Assembly: GCF_943913955.1 (NCBI RefSeq)
Contig: NZ_CALUAE010000004.1
Span: 51,676 to 115,675 of the forward strand
From: Mycolicibacterium bacteremicum
GTDB taxonomy: Bacteria > Actinomycetota > Actinomycetes > Mycobacteriales > Mycobacteriaceae
Direction of reading: 5' to 3'
DNA: 64,000 nt
Positions within the stretch are counted from its first letter, which is position 1. Every line of letters starts with the position of its first letter. The translations under genes and the position numbers were made by a program. This document shows, one piece after another, positions 40,919-49,978 of this stretch. The notes under the pieces were generated by a model, which made no database searches, was not told the DNA's origin, and saw only the letters and a list, made by a program, of their open reading frames with translations.

Positions 40919-41647
40919 GTGGTCGAGACCGGGAGCGGCGGGCCCGCCGACGATCCCGGCATGGTCCGCGCCGGTGCCGCCGCCGCCGCCCGTCGACGCG
41001 AACTGAACGTCAGTCAACGCCGCCTGGCTGCCGAGGGCGTCATCAATGCCGGCGCCCTCATCGCGTTCGAGAAGGGCCGCAGCTGGCCGCGTCTGGGTAC
41101 CCGCACCAAGCTCGAGGCGGTCCTGCAGTGGCCGCCGGGCACCATCGAGCGGATCCGCCGCGGTGAACCGGCCACCCCCGCCGCGCCGCGCCGCCCGGCC
41201 GCCACTGCGGCCGACGAGGTGCCGCTGATCGCCCAGGCGGTCGTGGCAGCAGCCAACACCTTCGCCGGTGCGATCGCCGGACTACCCGCGGTGACGGATC
41301 CGGAATTCACCACCCGAGCCACGGCAATCCTGGCCGATCTGCGCCAGCTCGAGACGGTGGCCGCGCGGGCCGCACGCATCCAAGTGACGCCGGACCTCAT
41401 CCGCGCGCTGAGCACAGTCCGCAGCCGGATCGACGAGCTGACGCTGCGGGCCGCCGGCGCACCGACCGCCACGCTGGGCCAACGCCTCTATGCCGCCCGC
41501 CGTCGCGCCAACCTCACCATCACCGAGACCGCCCAGGTGGCCGGTCTCACCGAGGACGTGATCGCCGATGCCGAGGCCGAACGGGCGCCCACCGCGGCCG
41601 ATGCCGAGGCGATCGAAACGCTGATCACGCAGATAGATTGGCGCTGA
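40919..41647 (+). CDS. Protein with two helix-turn-helix domains, ESX-1 border
   Basis: 242 residues from a GTG with AAGGGA upstream. The N-terminal XRE-like domain is RRRELNVSQRRLAAEGVINAGALIAFEKGRSWPRLGTRTKLEAVLQWPPGTIERI. A central helical region rich in Ala follows. A second XRE-like domain is at the C-terminus (LGQRLYAARRRANLTITETAQVAGLTEDVIADAEAERAPTAADAEAIETLI). Duplicated DNA-binding domains in one chain suggest binding of tandem or looped sites. M. tuberculosis has an uncharacterised Ala-rich gene (Rv3863) in this position, next to whiB6; homology is not claimed. It converges with the MinD-like gene. Confidence 0.75.
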   Translation: MVETGSGGPADDPGMVRAGAAAAARRRELNVSQRRLAAEGVINAGALIAFEKGRSWPRLGTRTKLEAVLQWPPGTIERIRRGEPATPAAPRRPAATAADEVPLIAQAVVAAANTFAGAIAGLPAVTDPEFTTRATAILADLRQLETVAARAARIQVTPDLIRALSTVRSRIDELTLRAAGAPTATLGQRLYAARRRANLTITETAQVAGLTEDVIADAEAERAPTAADAEAIETLITQIDWR

Positions 41648-41655
41648 AAAGGCTT

Positions 41656-42900
41656 TCAGAAGCGTTCGCGGTGGCGGTCGTCGCTGGTCGGGAAATGGGC
41701 GGCCAACGCGGCAGCGATCTCGATGAACTTGCGGCGGGTCTGCGGGGACATCACGGCCGTGCCGGCGATGACGCCGCCGGGGCGCAGCCGGCCGTCGAAC
41801 GGCACCTCGACGACGGCCTGCCCCTGACCGGCGAACTGCTGGGCCAGGATGCTGCGGGTCCGATTGTCGGCGTGCCCGTCGGAGTCGTTGAGCACCACGA
41901 CGGTGCGCTGCAGCAGTCCGGTCAGCCCGCGCGCGGCCAGCCAGTCCATCGTCTGTCCGGCCGCCGCGGCGCCGTCGACCCACGGGGAGGACACCACGAT
42001 CAGCGCATCGAGGTCGCGCAGCACCTCCTGGGTCACCGGGCTGTCCATCGTGGAACTGCAGTCCACGATCGAGATCGAGAAGTGGCGGTCCAGCCGGGAG
42101 GTCGCCTCCCGGTAGATGGCCGGATCGAGTACCCGCCGGCGGGCCGGGGTGCCCTCACCGGCCAACACGAACAGTCCCGCGGCGTTGTGCCCGACCCGGC
42201 TGCGGATATCGGCGAAGGTCTCCAGATGCTGATCGCCGGCCAGTTCCCAGTACGAGCCGACGGCCCGGGGATCGACCCGGCTGCCGAGCTTGCCGAAGGC
42301 GGTGTCGGCGTCGACGGCCACCACCCGGTCGTCCTGGCGCAGCTCGGCCAGTACCGAACCGACACTGGCCGACACCGTGGTCTTGCCGACCCCGCCCTTG
42401 CCCAGTACGCCGATCTTGTAGTGACCCCGCAGCGCACCGCGGACCCTGGCCTCCAGCTCGGCCTGGCGCACCTCGTCCGGGGAGGGCCCCAGGTTGATCA
42501 GCCCGAAGGAGGCGCGCAGGACAGCCCGCCGCCAGCCGCGCGCGGGCGGGGTGCGCCGGGTCGGCACGAGATCCTGCACGGGGATCCGGTCGGCGTAGGA
42601 GGCCGGGGGAGCGGGCGGGGTGACCCGGCCCGGAGCCGGTTGCTGCGCAGGCCACGGTTGCGGCGGATAGGGCGGCCGGGCGGGCCCCGGCGGTCCGGCC
42701 GGCGGTCGCCCCGGTGGCCCCTGCCTCGGCTGGACCGGCCACGGCGGCGGCGCCGGTCGTTGTCCGGGGAGGGGGCCGGTGTCCGCGCCGCGTACCGGCT
42801 GATCCCCAACCGGTGGCATCCCGGGCTCGAACTCCGCGCCCTCCGGACCGGTCCAGTCCAGCTCGCGGCGCAATGCGTCGTCGCGGTCGGTCAACACCAT
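41656..42900 (-). CDS. EspI-like MinD/ParA ATPase with Pro-rich N-terminus
   Basis: 414 residues. GGAGAGGAG lies directly before the ATG. Residues about 20-150 are disordered and Pro/Gly/Arg-rich. The MinD/ParA ATPase has INLGPSPDEVRQAELEARVRGALRGHYKIGVLGKGGVGKTTVSASVG (deviant Walker A with the signature Lys), VVAVDADTAFGKL and IVDCSSTMDSPV. The layout and the INxGPSPDE motif match the EspI protein encoded at 54394-55836 in this window, so the two are paralogues. It is divergent from espG1. M. tuberculosis Rv3860, near whiB6, is a possible counterpart. Confidence 0.85.
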   Translation of the reverse strand: MVLTDRDDALRRELDWTGPEGAEFEPGMPPVGDQPVRGADTGPLPGQRPAPPPWPVQPRQGPPGRPPAGPPGPARPPYPPQPWPAQQPAPGRVTPPAPPASYADRIPVQDLVPTRRTPPARGWRRAVLRASFGLINLGPSPDEVRQAELEARVRGALRGHYKIGVLGKGGVGKTTVSASVGSVLAELRQDDRVVAVDADTAFGKLGSRVDPRAVGSYWELAGDQHLETFADIRSRVGHNAAGLFVLAGEGTPARRRVLDPAIYREATSRLDRHFSISIVDCSSTMDSPVTQEVLRDLDALIVVSSPWVDGAAAAGQTMDWLAARGLTGLLQRTVVVLNDSDGHADNRTRSILAQQFAGQGQAVVEVPFDGRLRPGGVIAGTAVMSPQTRRKFIEIAAALAAHFPTSDDRHRERF

Positions 42901-43116
42901 CTCCTCTCCGATGTCATCCCAGTATCGACCACGGCCCCGTCGACGGCCGGTACCGAGGTGGCCCGGCAAACGGTCTGGCCTGCCGAAATTGGTGCGTCCG
43001 GGGTGCTCGGGGCGCTGTTAGGGTCGGTTGGTCGTACGCGACAGATCCGGTGCTGCGGAATCCGCGGAGCCGCCCCGGACGTGACGATATTCTCGCAACG
43101 GGAGGGGGATGCAGCG

Positions 43117-43971
43117 ATGACGAGTTCTTTCGCCGGCCACGGCGAACCCACGCACTACGACGACGTGGTCGCCGTCGAGGTCACCATCGACGGGATGCTC
43201 GTCATCGCCGACCGCCTCCAGCTCGAGGAGTTCCCCCCGGCGCTGGGGATACGTCCCAACATTCCGCAACCCGAACTCCGCGACAAGGTCTGGGATCAGG
43301 TCGCCCGTGACCTGACCGAACAGGGGGTGTTGGACGCCTTCGGTGCGCCGCACCCCGAGGTGGCGGCCATGACCGACACCCTGTCCCGGCCCGACCGCAC
43401 CCTCGAGGGCCGTTGGTGGCGGCGCGACGTCGGCGGCAAGATGGTGCGATTCGTGGTGTGCCGCAAGGGCGACCGGCATGTGATCGCGGCCCGCGACGGT
43501 GATCTGCTGGTGCTGCAGCGGGTCGCACCGCAGGTGGGCCTGGCCGGTATGGTGACCGCGGTGCTGGGTCCGGCAGATCCGGCCGATGTCGAGCCGATGA
43601 CCGCCGTCTCCACCCGGCTGGCCGAGTCGCGGACGCCGAATCAATTGTCGCAGTTCGGTATTGCCCCCGCCTCCGCGCGCACCTACGCCGAGGCCACGGC
43701 CAACCCGAACAGCTGGGTGGAGATCACGGCGAGTGAACGGCACTCCGGCGGGACGTTCACCCAGACCGACGTGGCCGCCGGTGTGCTGGACTCCGCGCAG
43801 GGGCGCATCGTGTCCATCCCGCGCAAGGTCAACGGCGAGTTGTATGGCAGCTTCCTTGCCGGCACCAACGACAACCTGCAGCGCGCCCTGGACGGGCTGA
43901 TGTCCTTCCTGCCCTCGGGGGGCTGGTTCGAGGCCAAGGCCGAGACGACCTACTACGACGACGGAGACTGA
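43117..43971 (+). CDS. espG1: ESX-1 chaperone EspG1
   Basis: 284 residues from the ATG at 43117 with GGGAGGGGG upstream; the open frame extends far left only as a shadow of the MinD-like gene. EspG proteins are cytosolic chaperones that bind the tip of PE-PPE dimers and keep them soluble for ESX export. Family features are VVAVEVTIDGMLVIADRLQLEEFPPALGIRPNIPQPELRD, WWRRDVGGKMVRFVVCRKGDRHVIAARDGD and the C-terminal GSFLAGTNDNLQRALDGLMSFLPSGGWFEA. The likely clients are PE35 and PPE68 encoded downstream. It starts the espG1-espH-eccA1-eccB1-eccCa1-eccCb1 run. Confidence 0.9.
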   Translation: MTSSFAGHGEPTHYDDVVAVEVTIDGMLVIADRLQLEEFPPALGIRPNIPQPELRDKVWDQVARDLTEQGVLDAFGAPHPEVAAMTDTLSRPDRTLEGRWWRRDVGGKMVRFVVCRKGDRHVIAARDGDLLVLQRVAPQVGLAGMVTAVLGPADPADVEPMTAVSTRLAESRTPNQLSQFGIAPASARTYAEATANPNSWVEITASERHSGGTFTQTDVAAGVLDSAQGRIVSIPRKVNGELYGSFLAGTNDNLQRALDGLMSFLPSGGWFEAKAETTYYDDGD

Positions 43972-43979
43972 GCACCTTG

Positions 43980-44483
43980 ATGGTGGGCACCCAGCCCTTT
44001 GACGACGACGACGAGGTCGACACCGCGGATACCGGTAGCGACCTCGCCGCCTTCGACGACCTCTTCGCTGTGCCCGGCCAGGACGGTCCGTCGGATCTGG
44101 ATGCCTTCGATGTGGCACCCGGCGATGCCGAAGACGTTGCCGCCGAGCCACTCTTCACCGTGACGAACCCGCCGGGCACCGTCACCGTCGCCGCACTGCT
44201 GGACGGCCGCATCCACAAGATCGAGTTGTCGCCCGAGGCGACCACCGTGGCCGAGACCGAGGCGGAGCTGGCCGCCGAGATCGTCGTCATCGCCGATCTG
44301 GCCACCGAACAGGCCCGCTCCGCCCAGTACTCCTATGTCCTGGAAGGGATGCAGAGTCACGGCCACGACACCGTCGACACGCGCGATTTCCTCACCCGCA
44401 GCGTCGGACTGCCGTCCCCGGAGCAGGCCAGGGCCGCGCAGGCGCACATCTTCTCGACACGGTACGGAGGCCTCGATGACTGA
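43980..44483 (+). CDS. espH: ESX-1 secretion-associated protein EspH
   Basis: 167 residues from the ATG at 43980. The N-terminal ~55 residues are highly acidic and disordered (DDDDEVDTADTGSDLAAFDDLF ... DLDAFDVAPGDAEDV). The C-terminal half is folded (TVAALLDGRIHKIELSPEATTVAETEAELAAEIVVIADLATEQARSAQYSYVLEGMQSHGHD). EspH lies between espG1 and eccA1 in all complete ESX-1 loci. It is thought to help secretion of EspE-type substrates, which are not found at this locus. Confidence 0.8.
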   Translation: MVGTQPFDDDDEVDTADTGSDLAAFDDLFAVPGQDGPSDLDAFDVAPGDAEDVAAEPLFTVTNPPGTVTVAALLDGRIHKIELSPEATTVAETEAELAAEIVVIADLATEQARSAQYSYVLEGMQSHGHDTVDTRDFLTRSVGLPSPEQARAAQAHIFSTRYGGLDD

Positions 44484-46194
44484 CCACCTGGCCGCCCTGT
44501 TCGGTTCCGCGGTCGGCATGCTCCCCAGCGCCCCGGCCCGCTCCCTGGAACTGTTCACCGAGATCACCGCCGCGGACGAGACCGCGTGCGACGCCTGGGT
44601 GGGCCGCATCCGGTGCGGTGACTCCGACCGCGCGACGTTGTTCCGGGCGTGGTTCTCGCGCAACAACTTCGGACAGCTCGCCGGTGCGGCCGAGATCTCG
44701 ATGAACAGCCTGGGCGCGCGCATCCCGATCGGCGGGATGTTCGGTGACATCACCTACCCGGTGAACTCGCCGTTGGCCATCACCATGGCCTTCGCCGTGC
44801 GCGAGGCCGCCGAGGGCAACCATGCCGACGCCATGGAGGCCCTCGATGACGCACCCGCGATGGGTGGCGAATACCTGGTGTCCTGGATCCGGGCGGTCAT
44901 CTACGGCGCCGCCGAACGCTGGACCGACGTGATAGACGAGGTCCGGTCCGCGGGCAGCTGGCCGGACAAGTTCCTCGGTGCGGCAGCGGGGGTGGCACAC
45001 GGCGTCGCGGTGACCAATCTGGGTCTGTTCACCGAGGCCGAGCGACGGCTCACCGAATCCAACGCCTCCCCGGCCGGGGAGGCGTGCGCGCCCGCCATCG
45101 CGTGGTACCTGGCGATGGCCCGCCGCAGCCAGGGTAACGAGGACGCCGCGATGGCCCTGCTGGAATGGTTGCAGGCCACCCACCCGTCCCCGAAGGTGAC
45201 GGCGGCGCTGCGGGATCCGGCGTATCGGTTGGTGACCACGACGGCCGAGAAGATCGCCCAGCGTACCGATCCGTGGGATCCGGCCAGCGTCGTCGCCGAC
45301 ACCTCCGGCCGGGAGAAGCTGCTGGCCGACGCGCAGGCCGAGCTGGAGCGCCAGATCGGCCTGAGCCGGGTCAAGGAGCAGATCGAGAAGTACCGTGCCG
45401 CAACGCAGATGGCCAAGGTTCGGGCCGCCCGCGGAATGAAGGTCGCCCAGCAGTCCAAGCACATGATCTTCACCGGCCCGCCGGGTACCGGCAAGACGAC
45501 CATCGCCCGGGTGGTGGCCAACATCCTGGCCGGCCTCGGCGTGATCGGTGAGCCCAAACTGGTGGAGACCTCGCGCAAGGATTTCGTCGCCGAGTACGAG
45601 GGCCAGTCCTCGGTGAAGACCTCGCGGACCATCGACCGCGCCCTCGGCGGCGTGCTGTTCATCGACGAGGCCTACACGCTGGTGCAGGAGCGCGACGGCC
45701 GGGCCGATCCGTTCGGTACCGAGGCGCTGGACACCCTGCTGGCCCGGATGGAGAACGACCGGGACCGGCTGGTCGTCATCATCGCCGGCTACGGCAGCGA
45801 TATCGACCGGTTGCTGGAGACCAATGACGGTCTGCGGTCCCGCTTCTCGACGCGCATCGAGTTCGACTCCTATGCACCGGAGGAGATCGTCGACATCGCC
45901 AAGGTGATCGCCGCGGCCAACGATTCACAGCTCAGCGAGGAGGCAGCCAAACGCGTCCTGGACGCCGCGACGCTGCTGCACGACCGGACGCTCGGCGGCA
46001 AACCCGCGCTCGATATCGCCGGAAACGGCCGCTACGCACGGCAACTGGTGGAAGCGGGCGAGCAGAGCCGGGATATGCGGCTGGCTCGCTCACTGGACTT
46101 CGAGAGCCTGGACGTGGCCCAGCTCAGCGAGATCAGCGGTGAGGACATGACCGCGGCGATCGACGCCGTGCACGCCCGGCTGAACATCGGATAG
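44476..46194 (+). CDS. eccA1: ESX-1 AAA+ ATPase EccA1
   Basis: 572 residues from the ATG at 44476, overlapping espH by eight bases. The N-terminal ~280 residues are TPR-like helical repeats. The C-terminal CbxX/CfqX-type AAA+ domain has Walker A GPPGTGKT (K340), Walker B VLFIDEAY (D397, E398) and sensor residues (VIIAGYGSD, R finger in NDGLRSRF). It is a cytosolic unfoldase that frees EspG from PE-PPE substrates so that they can be exported. Confidence 0.95.
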   Translation: MTDHLAALFGSAVGMLPSAPARSLELFTEITAADETACDAWVGRIRCGDSDRATLFRAWFSRNNFGQLAGAAEISMNSLGARIPIGGMFGDITYPVNSPLAITMAFAVREAAEGNHADAMEALDDAPAMGGEYLVSWIRAVIYGAAERWTDVIDEVRSAGSWPDKFLGAAAGVAHGVAVTNLGLFTEAERRLTESNASPAGEACAPAIAWYLAMARRSQGNEDAAMALLEWLQATHPSPKVTAALRDPAYRLVTTTAEKIAQRTDPWDPASVVADTSGREKLLADAQAELERQIGLSRVKEQIEKYRAATQMAKVRAARGMKVAQQSKHMIFTGPPGTGKTTIARVVANILAGLGVIGEPKLVETSRKDFVAEYEGQSSVKTSRTIDRALGGVLFIDEAYTLVQERDGRADPFGTEALDTLLARMENDRDRLVVIIAGYGSDIDRLLETNDGLRSRFSTRIEFDSYAPEEIVDIAKVIAAANDSQLSEEAAKRVLDAATLLHDRTLGGKPALDIAGNGRYARQLVEAGEQSRDMRLARSLDFESLDVAQLSEISGEDMTAAIDAVHARLNIG

Positions 46195-46196
46195 CC

Positions 46197-47747
46197 ATGG
46201 CAGGTTTCCGGCTCACCACCAAGGTCCAGGTCAGCGGCTGGCGGTTCCTGTTGCGCCGCGTCGAGCACGCCATCGTGCGCCGCGACACCCGGATGTTCGA
46301 CGATCCGCTGCAGTTCTACAGCCGGGCCGTGATGTGCGGTGTCGTCATCGCCGTCATCATCTGCCTCGGCGCCGCGCTGCTGGCCTACTTCAAGCCGCTG
46401 GGCAAACGCGGCTCGGACACTCTGCTGGTGGACCGCAGCACCAATCAGCTGTACGTGGTGGTGCCCGGGTCGGACGGTATTCGCCCGGTGTACAACCTCA
46501 CCTCGGCGCGACTGGTCCTGGGCAACCCGGCCGAACCGTCGGCGGTCAAGTCCGAGGAGCTCAACCAGTTGCCGAAGGGTCAACCCATCGGTATCCCCGG
46601 TGCGCCCTACGCGACGCCGGTGGGGGCGCCCTCGGCGACATGGTCGTTGTGCGACAACGTGATCAAGCCCGACAGTGTGGCGCCCCAGGTCGAGACCTCG
46701 GCGCTGGTGATGCCGCTGGCATTGGACGCCTCCGTCGGGCCGCTGCGACCCAACCAGGGCGTGCTGGTCAGCTACAAGGACCTCACCTGGCTGGTGACCG
46801 CCGACGGCAGGCACTCCATCGACCTGGCCGACCGCGCCGTCACCTCCGCCGTCGGCATCCCGGTGACGGCACGGGCCACCCCGATCTCGGAGGCGTTGTT
46901 CAACGCGCTGCCCAACGTCGGCCCGTGGAAGCTGCCCGCCGTCCCGGCCGCCGGTGCCCCCAACACCCTGGGGCTGCCGCCGAATCTGGTCATCGGCTCG
47001 GTGTTCCGGACCCTGAACAACGATGTCGAGCAACGCTATGTGGTGCTGGCCGACGGGGTGGCCAAGGTCAACGGCACCACCTCGGCCGCGCTGCGCGCCA
47101 CCAACTCCTTCGGTCTGATCACCCCGCCCTCGGTGGAGGCCAGCGATGTGGCCAGCATCACCGAGCAGGTCTTCATCTCCCCTCTGCCCGACGAGCCGAT
47201 GGACATCCGGCTGCGCCAGGACGCTCCGACGCTGTGCTGGGCGTGGCAACGCGACCCGGGTGATCAGGGACCGCGGCAGACCGTGATCAGCGGCAGGCAC
47301 CTACCCGTCCCGCCGGCCCGGATGAACGGCGGTATCGACCAGATCTCCGGCAACGCAACGGTGTTCATCGACGGCGGACAGTATGTCCGGTTGCAGTCCC
47401 CGGATCCGCGCTACGGCGAGAGCCTCTACTACATCGATCCGCAGGGTGTGCGGTACGGGCTGCCGAACGAGGACACCGCGTCGGCGCTGGGTCTCAGCGG
47501 GCCGCTGACGGCGCCGTGGCAGGTGGTGAGCTGGCTGATCGACGGCCCGGTGCTGTCCAAACAGGCCGCGCTGCTGGAGCACGACACCCTGCCGCCGAGC
47601 CCGAACCCGCGCAAGATCACCGATGAACTGGCCGCTCCGGTGGGCGCCGTCGCCCCTGCGCCCGGCGCGCCGGCGCCCGCACCCGGCGGCAACCTGCCGG
47701 CCCAGGCCCCCGGATCCCCGCTGCCTCCGGAAGGAGCAGGTGGATGA
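46197..47747 (+). CDS. eccB1: ESX-1 core component EccB1
   Basis: 516 residues starting two bases after the eccA1 stop codon. One N-terminal membrane helix (AVMCGVVIAVIICLGAALLAYF, about 44-65) is followed by a large periplasmic part with four R-type repeats around a central C domain (TLLVDRSTNQLYVVVPGSDGIRPVYNLTSARLVLG; YVRLQSPDPRYGESLYYIDPQGVRYGLPNEDTA). The C-terminus is a Pro/Ala-rich tail (PGAPAPAPGGNLP). It is part of the EccB-EccC-EccD-EccE membrane channel. Its stop overlaps eccCa1 by four bases. Confidence 0.95.
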   Translation: MAGFRLTTKVQVSGWRFLLRRVEHAIVRRDTRMFDDPLQFYSRAVMCGVVIAVIICLGAALLAYFKPLGKRGSDTLLVDRSTNQLYVVVPGSDGIRPVYNLTSARLVLGNPAEPSAVKSEELNQLPKGQPIGIPGAPYATPVGAPSATWSLCDNVIKPDSVAPQVETSALVMPLALDASVGPLRPNQGVLVSYKDLTWLVTADGRHSIDLADRAVTSAVGIPVTARATPISEALFNALPNVGPWKLPAVPAAGAPNTLGLPPNLVIGSVFRTLNNDVEQRYVVLADGVAKVNGTTSAALRATNSFGLITPPSVEASDVASITEQVFISPLPDEPMDIRLRQDAPTLCWAWQRDPGDQGPRQTVISGRHLPVPPARMNGGIDQISGNATVFIDGGQYVRLQSPDPRYGESLYYIDPQGVRYGLPNEDTASALGLSGPLTAPWQVVSWLIDGPVLSKQAALLEHDTLPPSPNPRKITDELAAPVGAVAPAPGAPAPAPGGNLPAQAPGSPLPPEGAGG

Positions 47748-49978
47748 CCACCAAGAAGTTCACGCCCATCATCAAGCGCGGCCCGCGGCTGACGCCCGGT
47801 GAAATCACCATCACCCCACCGGATGACCTCGGAATCGACATCCCGCCGTCGGGTATCCAGAAGGCGCTGCCCTGGGTGATGGGCGGCGGCATGCTGGGCA
47901 TGATCGCGATCATGATCTTCACCGGTATCCGGCAGCTGTCGCCGTATATGCTGATGATGCCGCTGATGATGATCATGGCCACGGTCGGGTTCATGGCCGG
48001 TGGCGGGCCGGGCGGCAAGCGGGTGCCCGAGATCAACGCCGACCGCAAGGAGTATCTGCGGTATCTGGCCGGTCTGCGGACGCGGGTGACGACATCGGCC
48101 GCCGCGCAGGTGACGTTCTTCAGCTATCACGCACCGCATCCCGAGGATCTGCTGTCCATCATCGGCACCAACAGGCAGTGGTCGCGACAGTCCAATGCCG
48201 ACTTCTACGCGGCCACCCGGATCGGGATCGGCTCCGAGCCCGCGGTCGACCGGCTGCTCAAACCGTCGGTGGGCGGCGAACTGTCCGGACCGTCGGGTGC
48301 CCCGCAGCCGCACCTGGAGCCGGTCAGCCACATGTGGCTGATCAAGTTCCTGCGCACCCACGGGCTGATCCACGACTGCCCGAAGCTGGTGCAGCTGAGG
48401 ACATTCCCCACCATCGCCGTCGGTGGTGACACCGCGCGTGCGGCCGCGTTGCTGCGCGCGATGATCTGCCATCTGGCGGTCTTCCATCCGCCGGACCTCA
48501 TGCAGATCCGGGTGCTGACCGACAATCCGGAGGACCCGGACTGGGCGTGGTTGAAATGGCTGCCGCACGTGCAGCATCAGACCGATACCGACGCCGCCGG
48601 CGCGACCCGGCTGGTGTTCACCCGGCCGGACGGACTGTCCGACCTGACGGCGCGCGGCCCGCACACCGCCGACGCCGCGCCCAGCGGGCCCTATGTCGTG
48701 GTCATCGATCTGACTGGCGGCAAGGCCGGTTTCCCGGTGGACGGCCGGGCCGGGGTCACCGTCATCACGCTGGGCAACCACCGCGGGTCGGCCTACCGCA
48801 TCCGCCTCGATCCGGACGGCAGCGCCGATGATCGACTGCCCAATCAGACCTTCCGGCTGGTCGCCAACACCGCCGACCAGATGACCCCGACGCAGGCCGG
48901 TCGGGTGGCGCGGAAGCTGGCCGGCTGGTCGATCACGGGCACGATCATCGACAAGAGCACCCGGGTGCACAAGAAGGTCGCCACCGAATGGCACCAGCTG
49001 GTCGGCGCGCAGTCGGTCGAGGAGGTGACCCCGGCGCGCTGGCGGATGTTCACCGACACCGACCGTGACCGGTTGAAGATCCCGTTCGGCCACGAGCTCA
49101 AGACCGGCGACATCATGCATCTCGACATCAAGGAGGGCGCCGAATTCGGTGCCGGGCCGCACGGCATGCTGATCGGTACGACCGGCTCCGGTAAATCGGA
49201 ATTCCTTCGTACGCTGATTCTTTCGCTGGCCGCCACCCACCATCCCGACCAGGTCAACCTGCTGCTCACCGACTTCAAGGGCGGATCGACCTTCCTGGGC
49301 ATGGAGAAGCTGCCGCACACCGCGGCGGTGGTCACCAACATGGAGGAGGAGGCCGAGCTGGTCAGCCGCATGGGCGAGGTGCTCTCCGGTGAACTCGACC
49401 GCAGGCAATCCATCCTGCGCCAGGCCGGTATCCAGGTCGGCGCGGCGGGCGCCCTCTCCGGTGTCGCGGAGTACGAGAAGCACCGTGAACGCGGTGCCGA
49501 CCTGCCGCCGTTGCCGACATTGTTCGTCGTCGTCGACGAGTTCGCCGAGCTGTTGCAGAACCATCCCGACTTCATCGCGCTGTTCGACCGGATCTGCCGC
49601 GTCGGCCGCTCGCTGCGCGTACACCTGCTGTTGGCCACCCAGTCGCTGAACACCGGCGGTGTGCGCATCGACAAGCTGGAGCCCAACCTCACGTATCGGA
49701 TCGCGTTGCGCACCACCAGTTCCGCCGAGTCCAAGGCGGTGATCGGGACGCCCGAGGCGCAGTACATCACGAACAAGGAGAGCGGGGTCGGGTTCCTGCG
49801 CGTCGGTATGGAGGATCCGGTCAAGTTCCGCAGTGTGTACACCGGCACCAATTACGTCCCGGCGTCCGCGGTCAGCACCGGCGGCGATTCGGCCCCGCGG
49901 ATTCAGGTGCCCAGTCAGCTACGGATCCAACCGTTCACGGCCGCACCGATGATGGACGCCTCGGGGGTGACACAGTGA
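47744..49978 (+). CDS. eccCa1: ESX-1 FtsK/SpoIIIE-type ATPase EccCa1
   Basis: 744 residues. Two N-terminal membrane helices (about 45-62 and 68-86) include the methionine-rich MLMMPLMMIMATVG. A DUF domain and the first FtsK-like ATPase follow, with Walker A GTTGSGKSEF (near 477-484) and VVDEFAEL as Walker B. It is split from EccCb1, as ESX-1 EccC always is, and both halves assemble into the motor at the pore. It ends overlapping eccCb1 with a GTGA junction. Confidence 0.95.
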   Translation: MTTKKFTPIIKRGPRLTPGEITITPPDDLGIDIPPSGIQKALPWVMGGGMLGMIAIMIFTGIRQLSPYMLMMPLMMIMATVGFMAGGGPGGKRVPEINADRKEYLRYLAGLRTRVTTSAAAQVTFFSYHAPHPEDLLSIIGTNRQWSRQSNADFYAATRIGIGSEPAVDRLLKPSVGGELSGPSGAPQPHLEPVSHMWLIKFLRTHGLIHDCPKLVQLRTFPTIAVGGDTARAAALLRAMICHLAVFHPPDLMQIRVLTDNPEDPDWAWLKWLPHVQHQTDTDAAGATRLVFTRPDGLSDLTARGPHTADAAPSGPYVVVIDLTGGKAGFPVDGRAGVTVITLGNHRGSAYRIRLDPDGSADDRLPNQTFRLVANTADQMTPTQAGRVARKLAGWSITGTIIDKSTRVHKKVATEWHQLVGAQSVEEVTPARWRMFTDTDRDRLKIPFGHELKTGDIMHLDIKEGAEFGAGPHGMLIGTTGSGKSEFLRTLILSLAATHHPDQVNLLLTDFKGGSTFLGMEKLPHTAAVVTNMEEEAELVSRMGEVLSGELDRRQSILRQAGIQVGAAGALSGVAEYEKHRERGADLPPLPTLFVVVDEFAELLQNHPDFIALFDRICRVGRSLRVHLLLATQSLNTGGVRIDKLEPNLTYRIALRTTSSAESKAVIGTPEAQYITNKESGVGFLRVGMEDPVKFRSVYTGTNYVPASAVSTGGDSAPRIQVPSQLRIQPFTAAPMMDASGVTQ

